Shown here: positions 1-10,956 of the stretch, piece after piece
How positions within the stretch are numbered: the first letter of the stretch is position 1
Layout of the letters: each line of letters opens with the position of its first letter
NCBI GenBank assembly: GCA_028711205.1
Contig: JAQTSP010000012.1
Coordinates: 1-20,498 of the forward strand
Reading direction: 5' to 3'
Origin: Eubacteriales bacterium
GTDB lineage: Bacteria > Bacillota > Clostridia > Christensenellales > SZUA-584
DNA length: 20,498 bases
Notes under the pieces: model-generated
Seen by the model: only the letters and a program-made list of their open reading frames with translations
Told to the model about the DNA's origin: nothing
Databases searched by the model: none
Position numbers and translations under genes: made by a program

Positions 1-2
1 CG

Positions 3-995
3 ATCGTTGAGGGGCAGATCGTATATACGCCGGATGCGGACTGGAACGGCAGCGACAGTTTCACATACACGGTAACGGACGGTACGGCGTTTGAGCAGGC
101 AACCGTCAGCATAACGGTTGGACAGGTCAACGACGATCCGGTGGCGAATAACGATACCGCGACGACGAACGACGAAGAACTTGTGACGATCGATGTGCTC
201 GCAAACGACACGGATATCGATACGGTTGAAGCGAATAACAGCGACATAAAACACAGCCTTGATGATCTTTCCATCACAGGGGTTTCGGATCCGGCGAACG
301 GCGCGGCGGCCATCAGCGGCGGCAAGATCGCCTATACGCCGGACGATACGTTTGCGGGCGCCGATACGTTCACGTATACGATTTCCGACGGGCATGGCGG
401 TACGGCCACAGGGACGGTTGCCGTTACGGTGCTGAGCGTCAACGATGCGCCGGACGCGCCGGTGGTGCATACGCCGGCCGGCGGCGAGATGTACGGCGGT
501 GAGTCGACGGTACACGTCACATGGAGCGGATTTGACATCGACGGCGATGCGCTGACTTATACGCTGGAATACTACGACGGCGCGGCATGGCATGTCGTTG
601 AGGCCGGGATTTCGGCCACAGAGCACAACTTCCCAATTCCTGAAGCATTGGCCAGTATCACAAATCTCAGGTTCAGGGTCAACGCGTTTGACGGGGAACT
701 GACCGGCGGATACGGGTATTCGGGACAGGCCACGGTCGATAAAGACATTCCCGTCAACATCGTCGTGACGATGAAAAAGGCGGATGGAACAACATATACA
801 GAGGGCACGTGGACGAACCAGAGCGTCACCCGGCGTATACGTGATGGTCAGCCCGTTGATATCGACCGTGCCGTGCACCGGGCCGTCGCCGCTCTCGACA
901 GTAATGGTGAGGTTGCTGTCGTCCGTGTCGTCCACGTCGCTGACAAGCGCCGCCATGCCGATACCCAGAGGCGTATCCTCAAGGGTTGTTTTTGA
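3..995 (+). CDS. Fragment of giant cadherin-like/FN3 repeat surface protein (both ends missing)
   Basis: The plus-strand frame is open from the left edge (codons begin at base 3), so the true start lies outside the window. In order it encodes the end of one cadherin-like repeat (YTPDADWNGSDSFTYTV), and a complete repeat from about base 129 (VNDDPVANNDTA, LANDTDIDT, YTPDDTFAGADTFTYT). An FN3-like domain follows from about 438 (VNDAPDAPVVHTP, HVTWSGFDIDGD, LTYTLEYYDG), then the start of an Ig-like domain (GTWTNQSVT at about 804-830). Such domains occur in secreted adhesins and often bind calcium through Asp-rich loops. Protein-like sequence stops at about 830. The last 55 codons up to the TGA at 993-995 are merely the antisense of the minus-strand giant gene. 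The domains match those of that gene, so this is probably a displaced part of it or of a paralogue. Confidence 0.7.
   Translation: MVEGQIVYTPDADWNGSDSFTYTVTDGTAFEQATVSITVGQVNDDPVANNDTATTNDEELVTIDVLANDTDIDTVEANNSDIKHSLDDLSITGVSDPANGAAAISGGKIAYTPDDTFAGADTFTYTISDGHGGTATGTVAVTVLSVNDAPDAPVVHTPAGGEMYGGESTVHVTWSGFDIDGDALTYTLEYYDGAAWHVVEAGISATEHNFPIPEALASITNLRFRVNAFDGELTGGYGYSGQATVDKDIPVNIVVTMKKADGTTYTEGTWTNQSVTRRIRDGQPVDIDRAVHRAVAALDSNGEVAVVRVVHVADKRRHADTQRRILKGCF
824..841. other. Strand-switch junction between two tail-to-tail repeat-protein fragments
   Basis: Left of about 830 the adhesin-type domains are encoded on the plus strand (GTWTNQSVT ends here). Right of it they are encoded on the minus strand (GTVDINGLTITYTP ends here). 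Each domain is cut in the middle, so the breakpoint lies at about 828-833. At most one or two bases (a C or CC) could be shared by both sides. An 8-base palindrome, cgtatacg, lies at 834-841, but it comes from the common Thr-Tyr-Thr codons and occurs in many repeats. I see no recombinase gene and no long inverted repeat at the site. It could be a true inversion or deletion breakpoint, or an assembly or amplification chimera. Confidence 0.75.
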
Positions 996-3900
996 CGCAT
1001 ACTGCGCTTCCGGCGCGTCGTTTATGGGATTCACGATGATCGTGATCGTCGCCGTAGCCGTGGCGTTACCGTCGCTGACGCGGTATCCAACGGTAAAGCT
1101 GCCGTGATAATCGGCTTTGGGCATAAACGTGACCACGCCGCCGCTCTCGCCGATCGTGCCGTAGCCGCTGACATTCTGGGTAAACTCGACAAATGTGAGT
1201 GTATCTTCGTCGATATCCGTGTCGTTGGCCAGCACGTCAACGCTGGCCTCGGTATCCTCATCCGTATTCATCACATCGTCGTTCGCAACCGGCGAATCGT
1301 TTATCGCGCCCACATGCACCGTCAGTGTGGCGCCGGCGCTGCCGCCGTGCCCGTCCGACATCTCATATGTAATCGTATCGTCTCCGTTATAGTTTGTTTC
1401 CGGTGTGTATACAAGCTCATTATCGACAATTTCCACGCTGCCATGCGCAGGTTCGCCAACCGACGCAATGCTGAACTCGGAAACATTGTGCAGATCATTT
1501 CCGTTCAATCCAGCGTATGTATCCACGTCAAAGTCGTTGTCAAGCACGTCAACGGTCACTTCGGTGTCTTCGGGCGTATCGGCCTCGTCATTCACCGCGA
1601 CCGGCGCATCGTTCACCTGCGTCACCGCCACCGTGATCGTCGCGGTATCCGTCAGGCCGCCGCTGTCTGTTACCGTATAGGTAAAGCTGTCCGTACCGTT
1701 GTAGTCCTTATTCGGCGTATAGGTGATGTTTGCACCGTCGACAACCGCCGTGCCATGACCGGCGGCGCCTGTTATACCGACGCTGAGGCTGTCGCCGTTC
1801 GTTGCAATGTCCACGTCACTCGTCAGTTCCGTCCAGTCGGCGGTGTAACTTGTGTCTTCAGCGATTGTACCGCTGTCAGCTTGTGCCACCGGCGCGTCGT
1901 TCACCGAATTGACTGTTATGGTAATGGTACCCGTATCCGTCAGCCCGCTGCTGTCCGTCACCGTGTAAACGAAGCTGTCGGTACCGTTCCAGTTTGTATC
2001 CGGCGTATACGTGATGTTGGCGCCCGAAACCGCCGCCGTACCGTGACCGGCGCCGGTTGTAATTTCCACACTCAGGCTGTCGCCGTTCGTTGCGATATCC
2101 ACGTCGCTTGTGATTGTGGCCCATGCGACAGAATAGACTACATCCTCGTTGATGCCGGTTGTCACATCCTGCGCTGCCGGCGCGTCGTTGACTGCAGCGA
2201 CCGTCACGTCGAACGTACACTCTGTATATCCGCTGTTGCCGTCCGTAACACGCAGCGTAACCGTCGCGCTGCCGTTCTGGTTGTCGTTCGGGTTCACCGT
2301 TACCGTGCGGCTGCCGCCTTCGCCCGCTGTAATCGTTACATCGGCCAAGTCGAGCAGCAGCGTATTCACGCTGTCAATATCCGTGGCCGTCACGGTCAGG
2401 CCCGCGCCCGCCGTCTCGATATCGGATACGGTAAAGCTCTCCTGCCCGTCCTCTTCGTCTTCTGTCAGGCTCATATTCGCAGGCGTCGTATCAAACACCG
2501 GCAGGTCGTTGATGCTGTTCACCGTCACCGTGATCGTACCCGTCGCGCTGCCCTCGTTGCCGTCCGACATCGTATACGAGATCGTATTGCCCGTGAACGA
2601 GTTCGCAAACGGTGTGTAAGTAATCTTGCCCGTGTCGTATGTGATGCTGCCGTGCGCGTCTCCCACGATGCCGGCCGACGTAATCGTGAATTCCGACGTG
2701 TAATGCAGGTCGTTCTTGTTATCCGCCTCAACCGTATCCACGTCCGTATCGTTTGTCAGCGGATAGATGTCGACCGATCCGTCTTCATCGACGTTTGCGC
2801 TGTCCTCCACTGCGACCGGGTTATCGTTGACCTGCGTGATCGTGACGCTGACCGTGCCCATGTCCGTCGTATCGCCGTCGTACACATAGTAGGTAAAGCT
2901 GTCAGGGCCGTTGTAGTCCGCATCCGGCGTATACTCAATCTGGCCGTCCACAACCGCAAGGCTGCCGTGTGGCGGCGCCGTGAGCCCACTTTCGCCTATC
3001 TGTATACTCAGAACCTCTGCGTCCGGGTCGGCGTTCAGCCCTTCCGTCTGGTCGATGTCACTGTCGTTTGCGAGCACGTCAATCGTCACGGCTGTATCTT
3101 CCTCCGTTGTTACGCCGGTATCGTCTGTTGCCTCCGGCGCGTCGTTCACCTGGCTGACTGTCACCGTAACTGTCGCGGTATTGCTCGTCGCGCCCAGCGC
3201 ATCCTCCGTCACATATGTAAATGTGACCGGGCCGTTATAGTTGGTTATGGGTTGGATGTTCACGCCGCATCCGTCGTCCGATATCGTGATCACTGCGTTG
3301 TCGTCATTATCCGTTACGGAGCTGACATAGAGTTTTTCCGTATCCGGATTTGTCTCAAGGTCGCCGTCCGTATCGTTATTGAGCACATCCACTTCCGTCA
3401 GCGCGTCCTCGGGTATCGTGAACGTATCGTCGGCTGCCACCGGCGTCTCGTTGACGCTGTTGACATTGAACGTAAAGCTTGTGGTATCTGTAGCACCGTC
3501 GGGATCGGCCGCGGTGATCGTGACGACCGCCGCACCGTTCCATTTGTTATACGGCGTTACGTTGATATATCTGTATATGCCTGTGTCCTCATACATCACG
3601 AGCCCGTTGAACAGCAGTATCGGGTTGTCGCTCTCGGCCCCGAGCGTGACCTCCGACGTGCCGCAGTTCGTGTCGTTGTCGACATCCGTCACTGTAAACC
3701 CGATGCTGGTGGCGGCCGCGCCCTCGTTGACCGTGTATTCACTCGCACCTGTCAGCGTGACCACCGGCGCGTCGTTGACCGGATTCACGGTAACCGTCAC
3801 CGTGGCTGTCGCCTGCAACGTCTGCCCATCCTCAACGGTATAGGTAAACGTGTCCGTGCCATACCAGTCCGCTGCGGGCGTATACTTCAGTTGCTGCTTT

Positions 3901-6900
3901 TCGTCCACCGTTACGATTTCGACGCTCCCGCCGTTTGTTGTTGTGGCATCAAACACGGCGATCGTCAGCGTATCGCCCTCATGGTCGGTATCCACGTCGT
4001 CATTGTCAAGAACATCAATTGTAACGTTGTCATCCTCGTCAACCGTCGCGCTGTCGTCAACGCCAATCGGGCCGTCGTTGACAGCCGTCACAATAAAGTT
4101 GAACGTGGCTTCAGCCGTCCCGCCGTTGCTGTCTTCCACGGTAACTGTCACCACAACCGTGCCGTTTTCATTCTCACTCGGCGTGATCGTAAACGTACGC
4201 GTTGAGTCGCTGACACCAATCTCACTGAAGCTACCCACCAAAACATCGCCAGCAGGCACCGACAGCGTCATTGCCAGCGTGCTGTCGTCATCCTCCACAT
4301 CGGTGACGGTGAACGTCACCGTACCGCTTTGTGTATCCTCGTCTGTCGTCACGTCCGACGGTTCGGCCGGCGAAATATCGGGGGCATCATTGACGCTGTT
4401 CACCGTGACCGTTACGGTAAAGGCCGCTGTCAGCTCACCCTTATCCATCACCGTATACGTAAACGTATCGGTGCCGTACCAGTTTTCGGCCGGCGTATAT
4501 CTGAGCCCCGTTCTGTCATTCACCGTTACAGTTGCCACCGTACCACCGTATGTTGATGTCGCGTCAAAGGCGGTGATACTGAGCGTATCGCCTTCAATGT
4601 CCGAGTCGACGTCATCGTTATCAAGCACGTCGATGTCGACGTATGTATCCTCATCCGTTGTGGCGGTGTCGTCGCCGTTCGCCGGCGCGTCGTTGACCGC
4701 CGCCACCGTTACAACGAAAGTACTGTCCGTATGTCCGCCATTGCCGTCCGTCACGCGCAGCTTGATTGTTGCACTGCCGTTTCGGTTATCGTTCGGATCG
4801 ACCGTGACCGACCATGTGCCGTCGCCGTTCGATGTGAGCGTCACATCGCCTGTACCCACAAGCGTCGAATTCGTACTCGAATACACCGTGACCACAAGGT
4901 CGCCGGCCGGCGTCTCGATATCGGTCACGCTGAAAGTGCCGGAGCCGTCATCGCCGTCTTCTGTCAGGCTCATCGTATCCGGCATCGTCACAAACGCCGG
5001 CGCATCGTTGACACTAAGCACCGTTACCGTGATGACACCCGTATCCGTATATTCCCCGTCCGTCGCGGTATATGTAAAGCTGTCCACGCCGTACCAGTTG
5101 GCGGCCGGCGTATACTTGATGTTTGTCCCGTCGACAATTGCCGTGCCGTTGCTGGCACCGTCGCCATCCTCGATGGTAATAGTCAGGTTGTCTCCGTCCA
5201 CATCACTCGCGATACCCGCCCAGGCGATCGTGCACTCCGTATCCTCATTAATCGTCCGGCTTAAGTCATTCGCCGCCGGCGCGTCGTTGACCGCCGTGAT
5301 CGTCACGGTTACCGTCGCCGTGCTCTGCGTCTGCCCGTCGTACGCGTTATATCCAAACGTATCGCTGCCGTTGTAGTTCAAATCCGGTGTATAGACGATT
5401 TGGCCTTCGACCACCGCAATGCCGCCGTGCACCGGATCGAGGAGCGCACTCTCAGAGATTGAGATCGTGAGCGCCGTCGTATCCGGTTCAGCATTATAAT
5501 TACTGTCCTGATCGATGTCGCTGTCATTGTCGAGCACATCGATTGTCACCGCCGTATCCTCCGCCGTCGCCGCGGTGTCGTCCGCCGCATCCGGCGCGTC
5601 GTTGACCGGCGTCACCGTAATCACAACAGTGCCGGTATCCTGATTGCTTGCCGCCTCACCGTCATCCACCGTCACGTCAAAGCTGTCCGTACCGTTCCAG
5701 TCCTCACTCGGCGTGTATGTATATGTACCGTCCGCATTGACGGTGACACTACCGTGCGCCGGGTTACTGGCCTTCGTAAACGTCAGGCTGCCCGTATCCG
5801 TATCGATGTCCGCCGCGGAAACGCTGCCGCTGACCGGCGTGTCTTCCGGCGTCGTGTTCTCTGGCGCGCTTATCACGGGCGCGTCGTTGACAGATGTGAT
5901 GATGATATCAAACACCTCTGTCGTGGTGGCCGCGCCGTCGGTGACCGAAATCTCTATGGGCACCGTTCCGTGCACGTTGGCTTCCGGCGTCACCGTGATG
6001 ATCTTATATCCGTCGCCGCTCGACAGCACGATGCTGGTCGTCCTGATCAGCGACGTGTTCTGCGACGTGATTTCAACGATCAGGTTGCTGGTCGCCGTTT
6101 CCACATCGGCCACAACAAAGTTGAACGGTGCGGTACTGTCCTCATCCATCACCCAGTCGCCGCTGTTCGAGCTATGCTTCTCGATCGTCGGCGCATCGTT
6201 CTGCGGCCTTATCGTAACAGTCACTGTTGCCGTCGCGGTGCCGCCGTTTCCGTCGCTGATCTCGTATGTGAAGCTGTCCGATCCATAATAATCCGCATTG
6301 GAATCATAGATAATGTTTGTGCCGTCGATGGCCGCCGTGCCGTGCGACGGCGTCGATACGCTTTCCAGGCTCAGCGTATCATCTTCCGTATCGCTGTCGT
6401 TAGACAGCACACTGATCGTTACAGGGGCGGCATCCTCGATGATCGTGACCGCGTCGTTTGCGGCGCATGGCGGGTCGTTCATCGGCGTGACGTTGACGGT
6501 CACCATCGCGGTAGCCGTCGCGCCGTTGTCATCCATGACGGTATAGTTAAACGTGGCCGTGCCGTTAAAGTCGCCGTCCACACTGTATGTTAAAAATCCG
6601 TTTTGGTTGTTCACCACGCTGCCTATGGATAGATTCTTGACTTCGACAACCTGCAGCGATGTGTCCTCTATGTCGCTGTCATTTGCCAAAACATTGATCG
6701 TGATGCCCGTTTCTCCCGCGGGCGCCGCCACTTCTTCGCTGACCGTGACCTCATCGTTCATGGCCACGGGCACATCGTTGACCGACAGCACAGTCAGCTG
6801 GAACTCACGCTGTACCGAAAGTACGCCGTCAGTCGCCGTGACGCTGATGATCGTTTTACCGTATGCGTTTGTCTCGGGCGCCAGCGTGATTTTCATATCG

Positions 6901-9900
6901 TAACCCGACACCTGCGATATCGTGATATTTTCGTTCGCCACGATGCTCTCGTCACTCGAAGTGATCGTATAGCTCGCCGGTCCGGAAAGGTCGTTGTCGA
7001 CGTCCGTCACCGTCAGCGTCACTTCCTTTGTCGTGTCCTCGTTCGTCGAATAATAGTAGCCAAGGTTCGTGATCACCGGCGGGTCGTTAATGGCCATGAC
7101 GGTAAAGTTCGCCGTCGCCGTGCTTGTCAGTTCGCCAGCGGTGTCGTCCTTGACGCTGAACACAAAATTGTCGCTGCCGTAATAATCGTCATCCGGCGTG
7201 TAGGTGATCGTACCACCCGCATTGACGACCGCCGTGCCGTGTGCCGGCTCGTCGCCGTCCGCGATAAATACGGTCAGATTATCCCCGTCGACATCGCTGT
7301 CCGGCGTTACCACGCTGATCGTTATATCGGTATCCTCATATAAAGACTCGTAGACATCATAGAGCGCCGGCGCGTCGTCAACCGGATTCACGGTCATGTT
7401 CACGGTATGCGTCACCCAGACCAGCCCGTCGCTCAAACACACAACGACATCAAGCGTGCCGAACGCGTCGGCGCCCGGCGTCACCGTGACCGTCGCGCTG
7501 CCGCCGCTTCTGCTATTGGAAATACCGACAGACAACGGTATCGGCCCGCCGCTCGACGTATTCGCCGCGTATGCATAGAAATACAGATCGTCCGGATCAC
7601 AGTCGACATCGCTGAACGTTACGGTGAATTGGGCCGAATCGTCCTCGTCGCACGATACGGTATCCGGCGCGCTGTCAATGGCGGGCGTGTCGTTGACCGG
7701 ATAGACATGCAGATATATATAGGAAGAATCGCTTTCGCCGCCGCCCGTCTCACTCGCGCTGTATGTGATGGTCTGATACCCGTTCGCGTTGGCCGCAGGC
7801 GTAAAGCGCACCTGTGTATCGCTTAAAACCTCGAACGTGCCGAGGCTCGTCGTTTCGTCAATCGTCAGGTCGTAACTGACGCTGTTCGGATTGGTGATGC
7901 TGCCCGAAAGGTCGATGATAAACGCGTCACCGTCCTCATAGCAGTAGGCAGATTGTGTATAGCAGGTCAGCGAGCTCACAAAATCCACGCCGATATAGAC
8001 GGTCGCTGTGTCGGAGAGATAATCGCCCGTCGCAGTATCCCTGTCGATGATGCGGTATACAAACGAATCGGCGCCATTTGACTCTCCAGAAGGTAATAGA
8101 CGCGTATAAAGGATTGTGCCGTCCAAATTTATAATTGCGGTACCGTGTTGCGGTGCTTCAACGATCTGATATAACCTTACCGTATCTCCGTCCGGGTCGT
8201 AGTCGTTGCCGAGCACGTTAATCACTCTGCTCCCGGCGATTATATTCGGTACTTCTGCCCAATTGTCCCTTGCCACGGGCGCGTCGTTGACGGCCGCGAC
8301 GGTGATGGTGATCGTTGCGCTCACCGTCGAGCTGCCGTCCGTGATCTCATAGGTCAGTTCTTCCGTGCCGTTAAAGTTGCCGTACGGCACATAGGTATAG
8401 GCGCTTCCGCTGCGCGTCAGCGTGCCGTTTGCCGGCCATTCTATAGAGCTGACCCAGATCGTGTCACCTTCGGGATCGCTGTCGTTACTGAGCATGTCGA
8501 GCACGACGCTCGTGTCTTCGTTCGTGGTCACCGCATCGTCGACCGCCACGGGCGGGTCGTTCTGCGCGTACACCTTCAGCGTCAATGTTTCGGTGTCTGT
8601 GTTGTCGAACAAATCTGTTGCCGTCACCGTGACCGCCGCGGTGCCGTAAGCATCTGCGGCAGGCTCAAGGTACAGAGTGTATGTGCCATCGCCGTTGTCC
8701 GTGACAATGATGTTGTTGACAAAATCCTCGGGCAGAAGCGTTGTATTGCCGGAAGACACGGTAATGGTTATCTCGTCGCCGTAATCAACGTCTGTGACGC
8801 TGAACGGTATGTTGCCCGTGTTGCCGTCCTCCATGATGTACTTGTTACCGATCGCACTGAGGACCGGCGCATGTGTTACCGCATGCACGTCGAGCGTGAC
8901 GGTCGCCGTATCGTCAGCCGTGGTCTCGGCACCGTCCGACACTGTATATGTAAATGTCGATGTGCCCGTCTCTCCGACAAGCGCAATATAGGTGAATCCA
9001 TGTGCCTCGGCATTGTATGTGAGGCTGCCCGGCAAAGATGAGCCGTCATAACTGAGTACCGACAGACTGTCGCCGTCCACGTCCCTGTCGTTTAAAAGCA
9101 CATCAAAGCTGAGGCGTCCCGACAGCGGAATGTACGCATAGTCGTCAACCGCGACAGGCGCGTCCTGCACCGGATTGATGATAAAGTCAAAGCTGTCCAA
9201 AGTCTTCGCATCGCCGTCACTGACCGTCACCGTCACCACGGCCGTACCGTTCGCGTCGTCCATCGGTGTGACGCTTATCGTACACGTGCCGTCGCCGTTG
9301 TTGACGATCGAGATACCGTCAGTCGACACAAGGTCTGTGTCGCTGCTGCCGGCCGTGACGATCAGATCCGCCGCATCGCTCTCCTGATCGCTGATGTTGA
9401 ACACAATACCCGCCTTTGCTGTATCCTCGTCTGTTGTATAATTTGACTCGGGTATCGTAATGGCCGGCGCATCGTTGCCCGCGCGCGCGATCAGGTTGCA
9501 TGTGCCGACCGCTCTGTCGGTGCCGTCCCATACGTAATACGTAAAGCTGTCGGTGCCGTCATAATCGGCGGCCGGCGTGTACTCATACGTATCGCCGTCC
9601 ACAGCGGCGAGAGTACCGACACTTGTCGTCGTCTCGATGCCGTCAAACGTCAGCGTATCGCCTTCTATGTCCGTATCGTTTTCGATGAGCGTGTCCATCT
9701 CGATGGTCAACACCGTGTCTTCGTCAAAATAGAGCGTATCGGTATTCGCCGCCGGTACGTCGTTGACGCCGTTGATGGTCAGCGTGATCTCCCGTATTAT
9801 CGTTGTAAAACCGTCGCCCAGCGACAGCCGTATTACCACGTCGCCGTACATGTCGGGCACAGGCGTTACTTTAAGCGTCACGGCGTCAAGTTCGTCGCCA

Positions 9901-10956
9901 AGGCCTTCGATAGTGATGCTGCCGCTTTCAAGATAATTCTCATCAAGCGACGCCGCCTGAAGCATCAGGCTGTCTGCCGCCGTCTCCACGTCCGTGATCG
10001 AGAAGGCGATCTCGGCATCGATGCTGTCTTCGTCGATCGCATAGCTTTCGTTCAAACCCGCATATTGCGGTTCATCGTTGACGGTCGTCACGGTCACCGT
10101 CACCGTCGCGGTGCTCTCGGTCAGGGCGTTGTCGCATATCGTGTATGTGAAGCTGTCCGTGCCCGACCAGTTCAAGTCGGGCGTATATTCGATCTTGCCG
10201 CCGACGATCTCCGTTGTGCCGTGCGAACCGTTGCCGGCTTGCGATATCGTCAATGTTTCGGTGCTGTCCATGTCATCAAGGTCGGCATCGGTATCGTTTG
10301 CCAGCACGTCGATCGTCGCCTTGACATCCTCGTCCGTCGTCGCGGTATCGTTGTTCGCGACCGGCGCGTCGTCCGCCGCCGTGACGCTCACGCAGACCGT
10401 CGCGTTCGCGCTGCCGCCGTTGCCGTCGCCGATAGTATAAACGAAGCTGTCCTCGCCGTTGTAATTTTCGTCCGGTGTATAGACAATCTTGCCCGCCACA
10501 ACGCTTGCCGTGCCGTGCGCCGGTTCTCCGGGGTCCGATATGGTCAGCGTATCGCCGTCCGCGCTGTCTGTGTCGTTTGCGAGCACATCGATCGTGACGC
10601 TCTCGTCCTCGTTTGTCACGATCCCCAGGTCGTCGGCCGCGGTCGGCGCGTCGTTTTCGGACAGCACCGTCACGGTAAACGTATCGCTCGTGACCTCGCT
10701 TTCAGAATCCTCCACCTGAAGCGTGATCGTTACGGGCCCGCCGTAGCGGTCCGGCTCGGGCGTGATGTCGAGGCTGATAGCCGATTCGGACTGATTAACA
10801 ACGATGTTAGATATCAGCGATTCGTCCGACGATGTTGCGCTGACGATCAGATCCGCCAGGCTCGTCTCGTTGTCGCTCACGTTGACGGGTATGTTGATTG
10901 TCCCGTCTTCGGCGACGGTGGTGTCGACAATGTCGATAAGCGTCGGCGCGGTATTG
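831..10956 (-). repeat. Tandem array of about 34 cadherin-like repeats, two subtypes
   Basis: Linker motifs (usually Asn-Asp-Ala-Pro, GGCGCGTCGTT on the plus strand) recur about every 290-330 bp. Examples begin near 1011, 1890, 2178, 3135, 3765, 4682, 5277, 5877, 6189, 8277, 9463 and 10644, all in one codon register. Subtype A carries TIDVLANDTD, HGTA and YTPD.NYNGSDSFTYTV. Subtype B carries FTVTDVE and a TVTP-type strand followed by NG, and lacks the YTP core. From the N-terminus the order is roughly B A A B A B A B A A, one atypical repeat, B A B A A B A A A B A B A B A A A B A A A A, then a cut repeat. Variant linkers include NEP, NET, NDP, THAP and QDAP. The subtype names are mine. Confidence 0.85.

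Noticed and set aside
834..841. Palindrome cgtatacg as a recombinase site at the strand flip
   Set aside because: The same 8-mer comes from Thr-Tyr-Thr codons and occurs in many repeats. It is not exactly at the breakpoint, and no recombinase gene is visible.
1104..4205. A 1,033-codon open frame on the plus strand, antisense to the giant gene
   Set aside because: It is exactly in antisense codon register with the repeat gene. Its Arg-, His- and Val-rich translation has no domain logic, while the minus strand gives clean cadherin-like repeats. It arises because the repeats rarely use TTA, CTA or TCA codons.
3850..5376. A 508-codon plus-strand open frame rich in Ser, Val and Thr
   Set aside because: It is another shadow of the same repeats in a second antisense frame; the low-complexity Ser/Val/Thr pattern mirrors repeated GAC, ACG and GTC codons.
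1011..10656. Regularly spaced GGCGCGTCGTT motifs that might suggest a CRISPR-like or recombination-site array
   Set aside because: Each encodes the Asn-Asp-Ala-Pro linker of a protein repeat in constant reading frame. Spacing is about 300 bp, far from CRISPR geometry.
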